From positions 1 to 38,535 of the forward strand of contig NZ_NRSM01000033.1 of the NCBI RefSeq assembly GCF_016584105.1: a stretch of 38,535 nt of DNA, in the 5' to 3' direction. The notes beneath the pieces are model-generated. The model saw only the letters and a program-made list of their open reading frames with translations. It was not told the origin of the DNA and did no database searches. Below, piece after piece: positions 26,220 to 34,110 of this stretch (within the stretch, counting starts at the first letter, position 1; every line of letters begins with the position of its first letter). A program made the position numbers and the translations under genes. The stretch is from Ectothiorhodospira shaposhnikovii. Its GTDB lineage: Bacteria > Pseudomonadota > Gammaproteobacteria > Ectothiorhodospirales > Ectothiorhodospiraceae.

Positions 26220-26603
26220 ATGCAGACGATGACGATGGAGCAACGCCATACACTGGCTGCCGCCGGTTTGCGGGCTTATCCAAACATTGCACGGGCATGG
26301 GGGCTCAAGGAGCAGGAGGCAGCGCGACTGCTGGGGGTCTCCGGCCCAACCTATCGACGCTGGAAGCGTGACCCGGAAAGGGTACAGGCGGATGTGAACC
26401 TGCTTGAGCGTCTCTCCCTGATTCTCGGCATCTACAAGGCGCTCCATATCCTGCTGCCAAGGCCCGAATCTGCGCATGGCTGGGTGAGACGGCCGAACAC
26501 CAACCCCCGCTTTGGCGGACACCCCCCCCTTGAACGCATGCTTGGGGGGCATGTAGCAGACCTGGTGGCTGTGCGGGAGCATCTGGATGCCGCCAGAGGC
26601 TGA
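26220..26603 (+). CDS. Xre/MbcA/ParS-type antitoxin (DUF2384)
   Basis: 127 residues. The ATG at 26220 was chosen because AGGAGG lies seven bases upstream; a TTG at 26202 would add six residues. The N-terminal helix-turn-helix-like part contains WGLKEQEAARLLGVSGPTYR. The C-terminal DUF2384 half (LERLSLILGIYKALHILLPR; WVRRPNTNPRFGGHPPLERM) ends in the loop that docks on the RES toxin. The NPRFGG...PLERM pattern is diagnostic of these antitoxins. It overlaps the toxin gene by 17 bases. It binds and blocks the toxin and represses the operon. Confidence 0.9.
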   Translation: MQTMTMEQRHTLAAAGLRAYPNIARAWGLKEQEAARLLGVSGPTYRRWKRDPERVQADVNLLERLSLILGIYKALHILLPRPESAHGWVRRPNTNPRFGGHPPLERMLGGHVADLVAVREHLDAARG

Positions 26604-27288
26604 TCTTCTCGCCCAGTTTTCAGAGGTGGAGGTGCATTGGCCCAAGAGCTACCGGATCGTACCCTCCCGTTTCCCACCCATAGACCTCTTCGAGGGTATT
26701 GCCGGACAAACCGGCGATCTGGCGGCCCTCAAGGAACTTGAGGGGCTGACCTCGAATCGCCTGCGCGAGGCGGCCGGCGAGATCCATCTGGTGCCCGAAC
26801 AGGATCGCCGATTCGGGCCCGGCTATACGCCGATCATGGCCGCCTTAACCTACCCGGCCGAGAGCCGTTTTTCCGATGGGGCCTACGGCGTGTATTACTG
26901 CGCCCTAGACGAGCGCACCGCGGTGGCCGAAACCCGTCATCACCGCGAGCGTTTCCTCCGTGAATCGTCGGAACCCTCGATCAACCTGGAAATGCGGGTT
27001 TATCTGGCAGAGTTGCGGGCGCCACTGCTTGACCTATGCTCTCTCACCGGCACTCCCTACCTTGACCCCCACGATTGGCGGCCTTCGCAGCATCTGGGAC
27101 TTCAGGCCCGACAGGCAGGTCGTTACGGATTCATCTATCCCAGCGTACGGGATACCGAGGGCGGTCTGTGCGCGGGTGTCCTGAGGCCACCCGCCCTTGG
27201 GCCAACCCGGCAAGGCAGGCACCTGCAATATCGATGGGATGGCGAAAAGATCACCGACATCATTGAACTGAGGGCAACGGGATATTGA
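26587..27288 (+). CDS. RES-domain toxin (NAD+-depleting)
   Basis: 233 residues. An early conserved stretch (SYRIVPSRFPPIDLFEGIAG) supplies the first arginine. The core FGPGYTPIMAALTYPAESRF then SDGAYGVYYCALDERTAVAE has the Arg, Tyr and Glu of the NAD-binding pocket, and GRYGFIYPSVRDTEGG follows near residue 190. This RES family (COG5654) degrades NAD+ when released from the Xre antitoxin. Length and motifs are complete, so the pair should be functional. A C-terminal scrap of another RES gene is present at 31191-31334. Confidence 0.9.
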   Translation: MPPEADLLAQFSEVEVHWPKSYRIVPSRFPPIDLFEGIAGQTGDLAALKELEGLTSNRLREAAGEIHLVPEQDRRFGPGYTPIMAALTYPAESRFSDGAYGVYYCALDERTAVAETRHHRERFLRESSEPSINLEMRVYLAELRAPLLDLCSLTGTPYLDPHDWRPSQHLGLQARQAGRYGFIYPSVRDTEGGLCAGVLRPPALGPTRQGRHLQYRWDGEKITDIIELRATGY

Positions 27289-27329
27289 CCTCGGGCCAAT
27301 GATTCAGCCCTGGAGAAGGTCAGCGGCTC

Positions 27330-27500
27330 CTAGAGGTAGAAGCGCCATTTGCGTTGCCTGGTATCAGACATTGACTCGCTCCTGTTCAATGTAAGGGCGA
27401 AGCTCCGGCCGCAGGGCCTTTTCTGTGACCAGGTCGACCGGGCAGCCGAGCATGTCCTCCAGGTAGAACCGCGCACTGAAATAATTTTTGGAGGGCGAGC
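27330..27500 (-). pseudogene. MntA/HepT toxin-antitoxin remnant behind helicase copy 1
   Basis: Minus strand: the frame NYFSARFYLEDMLGCPVDLV continues TEKALRPELRPYIEQERVNV and stops at 27364-27366. This is the C-terminal end of an MNT-domain nucleotidyltransferase (MntA). Overlapping its stop (ATGTCTGA) is a new start, MSDTRQRKWRFYL, then TAG at 27330: the beginning of a HepT-like (HEPN) toxin, cut off after 13 codons. The N-terminal GSxxR...D catalytic part of MntA is absent. The same MntA piece follows helicase copy 2 at 34403-34520. Confidence 0.7.
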
Positions 27501-27547
27501 GTCACCGGGAGGGAGGGAAGGATGTCAAGACAACCGCCCCACGCTCT

Positions 27548-28752
27548 TCACCCATCCAGTTGCTGTGCGGATCGACATGCGCCGGGGTGCTGGATCACCT
27601 CAAAATCCACACTCATTGGTCCACTGCCCTGGTGTTTGAGATACCGCACCGGCCCGTAATAGGTGAATGGCGCGGCCTTCCCCTGCTCCGTTGAAAAGGC
27701 CGGGTATCTCCTCTCGGGCAAACCGCTCCCCCACCACCATCCACAACGGATCCAGCACGCCCTTGAGGCGTGCAAAGGTGCGGAACTGCTCCTGCAGCTC
27801 CGGCGTGACCACGATGCCCTCATAATCCGGATGGCTGGCCCGGAGCCGGTACTGCCTCCAGGGCCTGCGCCTGGATGTGCGTGGGCGTAGGCGGCGGCTC
27901 CAACTCAGTGCTGCCCGGCTCCCATGAACGCTCCGGCGGGATGCGGCGGGCTTCGTAGGCATCGATCCACTCGTCCGACAGCGGCACGGTGGCCGGATCA
28001 CTGAACAACGTCTGAAAGCGCGCCCGGGTTTCCAGAAAGCCCTTGTCACCCGGATAGTTGATCCGGTAGTTCCATTCCAGCCCCTGCTGCAAGGCCTGGG
28101 GATCGGTGATGTCCAGGTAATCGCTGGTGAGGATGCGGATACGCGCGGGACGGCGGCCGGCCGCCTCGCGGTCCAGCGCCGCCTGAAGATCAGGCAGCAG
28201 CAGGCGCAGGCCAGTGTGCTTGATGAAGGCCACTGCCATATCGATGGCATCGGCCCGGTGAATGCTGCTGCACAGATGGGGCAGGAAGGGGTTGTCGTCA
28301 CCGCCGGTAATGAGTTGGCGGGTGCCCTTGTGCAGCAGACAGTTCAGCCACTGTTCCTCCCGATCCGGACGTCGATCCTCGGTGAGCCAGCATTCCAGCC
28401 CGGCCAGTCCGGGGAGTTCCCGCGTCCAGACGCGGACCTGGTCTTCATTGGCATCGGTGAAGTGTCGGCCGTTGCGATCACGTTCACCCGCGCCCCGCTT
28501 GAAGCTGCAGTAGAGGACGCCACCGGGCTTCAGGGCCTGCCACAGTGCCTGGAAGTTGCTGGGCATCTCGGCGGCGGGCACATGCAGCAGGCTGGCGCAG
28601 GCCCAGATGCCGTCATACCGTTCGATCTCGTTCACCTCATCGAACCGCTGCACGGGCACCGGCTGGCCGAGCAGTCGTGAGGCATGATCCGCCAGCGCCT
28701 GGCTGGCATCAAAGGCACTGACCAGGATCTGGCAGCGGTGTCTGTTGTTCAT
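27548..28752 (-). pseudogene. Decayed copy of the methyltransferase-PLD-helicase-DUF3427 gene
   Basis: Read on the minus strand this is a shortened version of the gene at 34568-38374. The N-terminal methyltransferase motif I (DAGCG...) is replaced by unrelated codons upstream of about 28716. A 165-base in-frame deletion removes the HxK motif of the PLD domain (joint near 28100). A deletion equal to about 2093 bases of the full copy removes the whole helicase and S24 part (joint at 27856/27857, frame lost). A third of about 254 bases sits near 27689 (frame lost again). The remaining pieces are highly similar to the full copy, so decay is recent. The last two joints show 4-base microhomologies (TGCC; CTCC). 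Confidence 0.9.
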
Positions 28753-28865
28753 GACGCAGTCCCTGACTGCACAGAAGTGGATTTCGGAGTTCTTGACTCC
28801 AGTGAGGACACTTATAAGACCGTTCTGGGGTATATTGTTTCGCAAATATTTGTTAATTAAGTGTA

Positions 28866-30107
28866 ATGAGCAATCCTCCTACGGACATAGAAGCGGACAT
28901 TTCAGCGGCCATGGATCGCGGCGAAGGCACCGGGTTGATGGAGCCTCTGCTCATCGGCGAAAGCTCCCGCCACAGAGGTGCCCTCACCGATCTGACTGTC
29001 GAGCTCGCGGCCAAGGCCGCGGGTTTCCGTCGCAGCCTGCCCGAAGGCGTGCGCACAGCCTTGGCCGACCTCGTCAGGGCCATGAACTGCTATTACAGCA
29101 ACCTCATCGAAGGTCACGATACGCACCCGGTCGATATCGAGCGGGCGCTCAGCAATGATTACAGCACCGACGCTCGCAAGCGCGATCTCCAGCTCGAAGC
29201 CAAGGCGCACATCACAGTGCAGCGCTGGATTGATTCTGGCGGCCTCGCCGGTCGCTCCGTAACCGTGGAAGGGATCTGTGAGGTTCACCGGCGCTTCTGC
29301 GAACTGCTGCCGGAAGACCTTCTTTGGGTGAAAGATCCGGATACCGGCGAGCGTTTGCGGGTGGTCCCTGGCGAACTCAGGCGCCGGGCCGTGAGGGTCG
29401 GCCTGCACGTTGCCGTCAGTCCCGGCGCCATCCCCCGGTTTCTCGGCCATTTCGAGCGCACCTACAGCCGGCTCGGCAGGACGGACGCAATCCTGGCCGT
29501 CGCCGCCGCTCATCACAGGCTCTTGTGGATCCACCCATTCCTCGATGGCAACGGCCGCGTCGCGCGCCTGATATCGCACGCCATGCTGCTGGAGACACTG
29601 GACACCGGCGGCACCTGGTCTGTCGCACGGGGTCTGGCACGCAACGTCTCCACCTACAAAGGACATCTTGCACACTGCGACCTGCCACGTCGCAACGACC
29701 TCGACGGCCGCGGTACCTTGAGCGAGGAAGAGCTGGTGAACTTCACCCACTTCTTCCTTGATGTGTGCATCGATCAGGTGGACTTCATGGAAGAGCTGGT
29801 CCAACCAGACCGTCTGCGCACGCGCATTCTCATGTGGGCGGAAGAAGAAACGCGGTTCGGCAACCTGCCGCCCAAGGCGGGCAACATCCTCGAAGCGATC
29901 CTCTACCGCGGTGAGCTCCCGCGCGGCGAAGTTGCTGATCTGCTCGGCACCACCGCACGTCACGCGCGCCGCATCGTCGCCGCGCTGGTGGACCACCGCG
30001 TGCTCACATCGGATGGCCCGCGTGCCTCATGGCGCCTTGCCTTCCCTGCGGCACTGGCTCCGCGCTGGATGCCGGGGTTGTTTCCGGAAAGGGCGCGCAG
30101 GCAATGA
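28866..30107 (+). CDS. Fic-domain protein (AMP-transferase type) with winged-helix C-terminus
   Basis: 413 residues. The Fic core motif is HPFLDGNGRVAR, starting at His223, with all residues needed for AMP transfer. An inhibitory-helix motif, SNLIEG (Ser78-Glu82), lies in the N-terminal part, so the protein is of the self-inhibited class II type. A DUF4172-like region precedes it and a winged-helix domain ends it (ILYRGELPRGEVADLLGTTA; VDHRVLTSDGPRASWRL), suggesting DNA contact or self-regulation. The leader is AT-rich with no strong ribosome site. It probably AMPylates a host target, as in toxin or stress roles. An MntA remnant begins right after its stop in the same frame. Confidence 0.9.
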   Translation: MSNPPTDIEADISAAMDRGEGTGLMEPLLIGESSRHRGALTDLTVELAAKAAGFRRSLPEGVRTALADLVRAMNCYYSNLIEGHDTHPVDIERALSNDYSTDARKRDLQLEAKAHITVQRWIDSGGLAGRSVTVEGICEVHRRFCELLPEDLLWVKDPDTGERLRVVPGELRRRAVRVGLHVAVSPGAIPRFLGHFERTYSRLGRTDAILAVAAAHHRLLWIHPFLDGNGRVARLISHAMLLETLDTGGTWSVARGLARNVSTYKGHLAHCDLPRRNDLDGRGTLSEEELVNFTHFFLDVCIDQVDFMEELVQPDRLRTRILMWAEEETRFGNLPPKAGNILEAILYRGELPRGEVADLLGTTARHARRIVAALVDHRVLTSDGPRASWRLAFPAALAPRWMPGLFPERARRQ

Positions 30108-30308
30108 TTCCGGATGCGCGGCCAAGACACGGATGGCAGCGACCTGGATATCCTGATTGATCCGATGCCTGATACGACGCTGCTCGACATCGGCGCAATC
30201 CGCCACGAACTCGGCAAGCTACTCGGTGTTCCTGTAGACGTTTTGACCCCCAACGCCTTGCCCGAGAACTTCCGGGCCAAGGTGCTCGCGGAGGCACACC
30301 CCGTATGA
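30108..30308 (+). pseudogene. MntA-type nucleotidyltransferase remnant with HepT start
   Basis: Right after the Fic TGA, in the same frame, is FRMRGQDTDGSDLDILIDP then MPDTTLLDIGAIRHELGKLL and VDVLTPNALPENFRAKVLAE. This is the MNT antitoxin from its SDLD metal site to the end. The GSxxR nucleotide loop before it is missing. An ATG at 30114 could start translation, but the product would lack the loop. The stop overlaps ATGA of a HepT-like start (MTRDQRG), which soon meets a stop. The scar therefore holds a broken MntA-HepT pair. Confidence 0.7.
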
Positions 30309-30320
30309 CCCGCGACCAGC

Positions 30321-30480
30321 GTGGTCGCCGCCCTCTTCCGCCTGGAGAACAACTGTGACGAGCAGGAGATGCTCATTGTCCTGGGCAAGCAGGTCGACTG
30401 GCTCAAGGCACCCGAGCAGATGGGCCTGCGCCGGGCCTTCGTGGTCTGGATAAGGCGCGTGTTGCTCCCCTACCAGAAGA
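30321..30480 (+). pseudogene. Rpn/YhgA-like nuclease family remnant
   Basis: The frame VVAALFRLENNCDEQEMLIV continues LGKQVDWLKAPEQMGLRRAF and VVWIRRVLLP. This is the middle-to-late part of Rpn-family proteins, where 'aLf.le......l...l...l.WL..pe...Lrr.F..Wi..vllp' is conserved. The catalytic PD-(D/E)xK part is missing and there is no start. It abuts the end of the convergent GNAT gene. Confidence 0.6.
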
Positions 30481-31009
30481 CAGGATCATTGAGCGCCGGG
30501 ATACAGCGCGGTGCCCCCTTGAAAGGCACCATCTCCCCACCCGTCAGGGATTGTCCCAGCCAGCCTTCGGGCTGCTTCAATTCAAAGGGTGCCGGGGCCA
30601 GCGACTCGGTGATGGGCTTGAAGCCGACACGCGAATAGTAGTTCGGATCACCATAGGTCAGGACCACGTCAACCCCTGCGTTCCTCAGCGCTTCCAGACC
30701 ATGGGCCAGGAGTTTCTGGCCGATGCCTTGCCCCTGCCACTCGCTCACAACGGCCACCGGCGCAAGGATGAACACGGACCGGTCGTCCTGATCGTAGGTC
30801 AGCCGGGAAAAGATCGCCCCGCCAACAATGGCTCGATCCATCTCGGCGAGGAAGACATGGAGATCCGGCTCGGCGGTACCGGCCATCTGATGGCGGACCA
30901 GATTGCCGATCAATGCGCCCTCCTCCGCGCCCTCGGCAGAGGCAAAGGTCGCATGGAACAGATCAATGATGTCCTGCTCCCGCCCTTTGAACGTTTGCGA
31001 AAATTTCAT
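30470..31009 (-). CDS. GNAT-family N-acetyltransferase
   Basis: 179 residues from the ATG at 31007-31009 with AAGGAG upstream. The acetyl-CoA-binding pyrophosphate loop is VSEWQGQGIGQKLLAHGLEA (Q-x-x-G-x-G). The fold is completed by VFLAEMDRAIVGGAIFSRL and VVLTYGDPNYYSRVGFKPI, which places it in the YhbS-like group. The substrate is unknown; some GNATs in such islands are toxins, but no antitoxin (DUF1778 type) is next to it. The upstream frame extension to 31177 has no homology and is left out. Confidence 0.88.
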   Translation of the reverse strand: MKFSQTFKGREQDIIDLFHATFASAEGAEEGALIGNLVRHQMAGTAEPDLHVFLAEMDRAIVGGAIFSRLTYDQDDRSVFILAPVAVVSEWQGQGIGQKLLAHGLEALRNAGVDVVLTYGDPNYYSRVGFKPITESLAPAPFELKQPEGWLGQSLTGGEMVPFKGAPRCIPALNDPVFW

Positions 31010-31041
31010 GGGTGGCTCTCCTTCAGGTCTCATCCCATCAT

Positions 31042-31084
31042 CACGGCAATCACAGCTCCCGAAGCGGCAGTCGGCGCCCGAAAA
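31042..31084. repeat. 43-base dispersed repeat, copy 2
   Basis: It matches 21034-21076 at 40 of 43 positions. It lies inside the fragment gene at 31050-31193. Confidence 0.7.
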
Positions 31085-31193
31085 GATGCAGCGCCTTTGC
31101 GTGGCCGTGGCCGTCACGGACAAAATAGCCGGTGACGCCCGGCAGTGGCCCGTCCACAAACACGTACCGGTCCACATGGCCGCTCACGAGTCA
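31050..31193 (-). pseudogene. Unassigned C-terminal gene fragment
   Basis: The minus-strand frame LVSGHVDRYVFVDGPLPGVT continues GYFVRDGHGHAKALHLFGRR and LPLREL to a TGA at 31050-31052. It has no ATG and is closed upstream by a stop near 31195. I do not recognise the family. The last residues are covered by the dispersed repeat, whose other copy keeps a decayed version of the same end. Confidence 0.45.
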
Positions 31194-31334
31194 GGCATCC
31201 TCTTTCCGAGCCAGGCACACAAGGGGGGCACGAACCTGGTTGTATACTCGGACCGGTTCACGGATGACAACTCCGTCACCGTGAACGACCCGGACGGACA
31301 GCTACCCCGCGACCAGTCCAGTTGGGCGCGCTGA
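31191..31334 (+). pseudogene. RES-domain toxin C-terminal remnant
   Basis: The plus-strand frame ESGILFPSQAHKGGTNLVVY continues SDRFTDDNSVTVNDPDGQLP and RDQSSW. This is the usual end of RES toxins, where 'gi.fPS....ggtnLvlf.dr......v.v.DPdgqLP..q.SW' is conserved. The NAD-binding core is missing. It is a different RES subgroup from the intact toxin at 26587-27288, whose end is not of this type. Confidence 0.65.
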
Positions 31335-31376
31335 TGAGACCGCTTTGCAATGGACCGCGGCCCCTTCTCGACTACC

Positions 31377-31683
31377 CCGGCGGCAGGACTCGCCCCATCT
31401 CTCAACACGGCAGTACGCGCGTATCGTCAAAGGATGGGTGGGCTTGATCGGTGGCAATCCACAGGAGTACGGCACCCACTCACTGCGCCGGACCAAGACC
31501 ACGCTGATCTACCGGCGAACCAAGAACCTGCGCGCGGTGCAACTCCTGCTTGGTCATCGCAAGCTGGAAAGTACCGTCCGCTACCTTGGCATCGAGGTCG
31601 ATGACGCCCTGGAGATGGCCGAACGTACCGAGTGCTGATATGCCTGGGCCGGTCAGCGCTCCCCCCTCCAAGGACGCTGACCC
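31377..31683 (+). pseudogene. Tyrosine recombinase C-terminal remnant, copy 2 (direct repeat)
   Basis: The frame RRQDSPHLSTRQYARIVKGW runs through GTHSLRRTKTTL, LLLGHRKLES and the tyrosine in VRYLG, stopping at 31636-31638. The reading frame is unbroken here, unlike copy 1, but the gene has lost all sequence before the catalytic half. Repeat identity with 301-606 continues about 45 bases beyond the stop. Confidence 0.85.
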
Positions 31684-31819
31684 AATTCGGTCATCGACGC
31701 GAGCCAGTCCAGTGACTCTTGTGCAACGAACAGCGGACTTTCGCTAAGGCGGTTCTGGCAGTGGCCAAGACATCAAACCCGACTTCCCCTGCTCGCTAAC
31801 AAGCTCACGGCCCGATGGG

Positions 31820-32743
31820 CTACGAGTTGCGGAAAAGATTTTCGAGTTCCATGCGCTGCGCGGCATGTTTGGCTGCGTTCTCGTGCGCAAGCTTTTTCAG
31901 GTTGAAGAGTTTCCAGCGGACGGCTGGAAGGGTTTGTGCCTGCGGCAATCCGATCGCTTCGAAATCAGGTTCGCCGTCATGCAGGCTGAGCAGGAATTGC
32001 GCGGTGTTGTCACACAGGCGACCGCGGATATCGGCGATGAGCCGAAATCTGGTCGCTTCGAGCTCGTCGACGGAGATCGGGATGGTCGTCATGCCGACGA
32101 ATTCCCTGGCATAAGGTTCGTTCAGATCGCCCAATCGGGGCGCGAGCAGTTCATGCGTCGGGCGCGGGGAACTGGCCACATAAACCAGGAAGGTGCGGAA
32201 CAGTGCGTCGGTCAGCCCTTCGTGTTCGTAGAGCAGCTTGATATCGAACAGGTCGCGCGGGTGCTGGCGATCGACCGCCGCATGGAGTTTGCCACCGAAC
32301 AAATCCTCAAATGACACAACCTGGACGGCGGCATAGCCGAATTCATCTTCGACCGTTGAGGATACGGCGCGGCGTTCAGGATCGTGCACGACACCACGCG
32401 CGACCGGTGAGATTTCAATTTTGACTTCGGCGCCGTCGAGCCGGGCTCGGATACGGGTGGCGCCGCCACTGCCACCCTCGATGCGCTGCGCGCGGAGACG
32501 AGGAATGCCGGCGTTGGCCGCGTCCATGATCCTGTCGAGCGTCTCGTTGATCTCCCTCAGACTTTCCGCTCGGTCCTTGACCGGCAGGTAGGTCAGGTCG
32601 ATATCTACCGACAGGCGCGGCATGTCGCGGTAGAACAGATTGATGGCAGTGCCGCCCTTGAGCGCGAACACGGGTTCCGCCTCGATGAAGGGCAGCAGGC
32701 GCACCAGAAGCGCGACCTGTGCACTATAGGCGTCACGGGCCAT
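31820..32743 (-). CDS. abiEii: AbiEii-type nucleotidyltransferase toxin
   Basis: 307 residues from the ATG at 32741-32743, which has GGGAG six bases upstream; the ATG two codons earlier lies directly on this ribosome site. The nucleotidyltransferase motif is LKGGTAINLFYRDMPRLSVD followed by IDLTYLP. VKIEISPVARG gives the later catalytic strand and FEDLFGGKLHAAVDRQHPRD with LFDIKLL the helical part typical of AbiEii/COG2253. The family adds nucleotides to an RNA target and is lethal or growth-stopping on phage infection. It overlaps the antitoxin gene by 11 bases, the usual bicistronic layout. Confidence 0.93.
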   Translation of the reverse strand: MARDAYSAQVALLVRLLPFIEAEPVFALKGGTAINLFYRDMPRLSVDIDLTYLPVKDRAESLREINETLDRIMDAANAGIPRLRAQRIEGGSGGATRIRARLDGAEVKIEISPVARGVVHDPERRAVSSTVEDEFGYAAVQVVSFEDLFGGKLHAAVDRQHPRDLFDIKLLYEHEGLTDALFRTFLVYVASSPRPTHELLAPRLGDLNEPYAREFVGMTTIPISVDELEATRFRLIADIRGRLCDNTAQFLLSLHDGEPDFEAIGLPQAQTLPAVRWKLFNLKKLAHENAAKHAAQRMELENLFRNS

Positions 32744-33551
32744 CGGCATCTCCCGTTGGGATATCAACGAATTCGGGCGGGACCACGATGCGGTAGCGCG
32801 GATGGATTTTGCCGCCCGTTATCAGGGCGCGGTCACCCCTGCCGAGGTTGAAGTCGTCGGGGTTAACACGCTCGCGCCAGACATGTTTGTGGCGGTCGGC
32901 GAAGACGAAGAATAGGCGTCTGAGCTTGATCTTGCAGCAGCTCTGCAGCAGCGCCGTCAGCTGGCGAGGCCGCATCGTCGCCAGCCCCTCGAAAACCATG
33001 TCAAGGTGATGGAAACTCTCATGCGCGGGCAGTTCGTCAAGTGCTTCGAGGATCGCGCGCTCGGGCGAGGATATTCGGAGCGTCCAGCCCCAGGGCAGCG
33101 TCGGGGCATTGCCATGTTTGTATTCCGTCAGACCGAGCGACGGGTCATCGAACAGGGACAGGGGGCGGCCGATGAGCGGTGCATCGAGGGTGAGGCGCGA
33201 CAGCCAGCTTGGTGTGTCACTGCCGTAGACCCACACGGGCGGATGCGCACCCAGCGGAAGATAGTGGCGGTAACCCTGGAGGTCAAGGGCGGACATGCCA
33301 CCGACATGGACTTGATAACCCATGATTTTCTGGAGAGACAGGATGCAACTCTTCCAGTCCGGAGGGGCTGAATGCGGCGTGGGGCGACGGAAGACACCGC
33401 GCTCCAGGCGCTCCAGCCAGCCGTGATCCACGTATTTCCGGGTGAGGAACCGGCTGACGCCGTGGTTCTCCAGCCAGCGCGCATCCACCACAAAGCCTGC
33501 GGGAACAGCTTTCAAGACACTCTTCAGCTTTCCCTCTTTTTGTGCACTCAT
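32733..33551 (-). CDS. abiEi: AbiEi-type antitoxin and operon repressor
   Basis: 272 residues from the ATG at 33549-33551 (a second ATG is three codons upstream, inside the palindrome). The N-terminal winged-helix region has FLTRKYVDHGWLERLERGVF and is followed by the AbiEi C-terminal domain (VHVGGMSALDLQGYRHYLPL; RISSPERAILEALDELPAHE; RRLFFVFADRHKHVWRERVN). AbiEi binds inverted repeats in its own promoter and neutralises AbiEii. The toxin and antitoxin overlap, and the operator palindrome sits just before the start. Confidence 0.93.
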   Translation of the reverse strand: MSAQKEGKLKSVLKAVPAGFVVDARWLENHGVSRFLTRKYVDHGWLERLERGVFRRPTPHSAPPDWKSCILSLQKIMGYQVHVGGMSALDLQGYRHYLPLGAHPPVWVYGSDTPSWLSRLTLDAPLIGRPLSLFDDPSLGLTEYKHGNAPTLPWGWTLRISSPERAILEALDELPAHESFHHLDMVFEGLATMRPRQLTALLQSCCKIKLRRLFFVFADRHKHVWRERVNPDDFNLGRGDRALITGGKIHPRYRIVVPPEFVDIPTGDADGP

Positions 33552-33553
33552 GG

Positions 33554-33588
33554 TACACATTATGTGTAATGCTCGAAGATTAATGCAA
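33554..33588 (-). promoter_or_regulatory. AbiE promoter with perfect palindromic operator
   Basis: TACACAT-T-ATGTGTA (33554-33568) is a perfect 7-1-7 palindrome. On the minus strand TTGCAT (33583-33588) and CATAAT (33559-33564) are 18 bases apart, so the -10 lies within the palindrome. The predicted transcription start is then only a few bases from, or at, the AbiEi ATG, and no ribosome site is seen: a leaderless or near-leaderless message is likely. A repressor on the palindrome would block the polymerase. Confidence 0.65.
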
Positions 33589-33777
33589 GCCTGCTTCGGA
33601 CTTGCACGATTATGGGCGCTTCCGGTCGCCGGCATGAATTGCAATATCCCAAAAAAGGATGCCCGCGATGGAGGTTTTCGGGCGTCCGCAGGGCAGTAGT
33701 GAGGAGTCGTTCGTGAGCAACGGCTCGGCGGCCGCTCAGGGTCGAAATCAGGCATCCATATCGGGAAGTCGAAAACA

Positions 33778-34107
33778 ATGACTCTGAAAGATTCAGCAGC
33801 GTGGTGGACAAAGGTGGCAGCCATTAGCGTACTCATCGGATTGGTGATTGAGCGCTTCGTAGCGGGTGGGCTACCAGGCTGGCCGAGTCCAGCTATCCCC
33901 CTCGCCCAGTTACTGGTGGTCTCCGGTGGCTGCATCACGCTGGCGCACTACGTCCTACTTCGCCGCAAAGGTGTTACCTGCACTGAGCCGCAGGACCCGG
34001 TTCGGCTGGTTCGCAGCGGAGGTCTGTTCCCTTCCACACGCCACCCGATGTATCTTTCACCTGTGTTGGCCTGGCCATGCTTGCACCCAGCGTTGCCGCT
34101 GGACTGA
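33778..34107 (+). pseudogene. Isoprenylcysteine/phospholipid methyltransferase-like protein, truncated
   Basis: The frame starts MTLKDSAAWWTKVAAISVLI with two membrane helices and reaches VRSGGLFPSTRHPMYLSP, the RHPMY signature of ICMT/PEMT-type membrane methyltransferases. The next helix, VGLAMLAPSVAAGLILP, is in another frame, so there is a frameshift near 34060. The remaining C-terminal part, with the cofactor-binding end, is replaced by an IS200-type fragment at 34111. Not functional. Confidence 0.65.
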
Positions 34108-34110
34108 TAC

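Noticed and set aside
28902..29996. 364-codon minus-strand open frame
   Set aside because: It is antisense to the Fic gene, which contains the HPFxxGNGRxxR motif.
33658..33690. Hairpin GGATGCCCG...CGGGCGTCC as a terminator
   Set aside because: It lies between two divergent starts (abiEi and the methyltransferase-like gene), has a mismatch and no T-tract, so a terminator role makes little sense.
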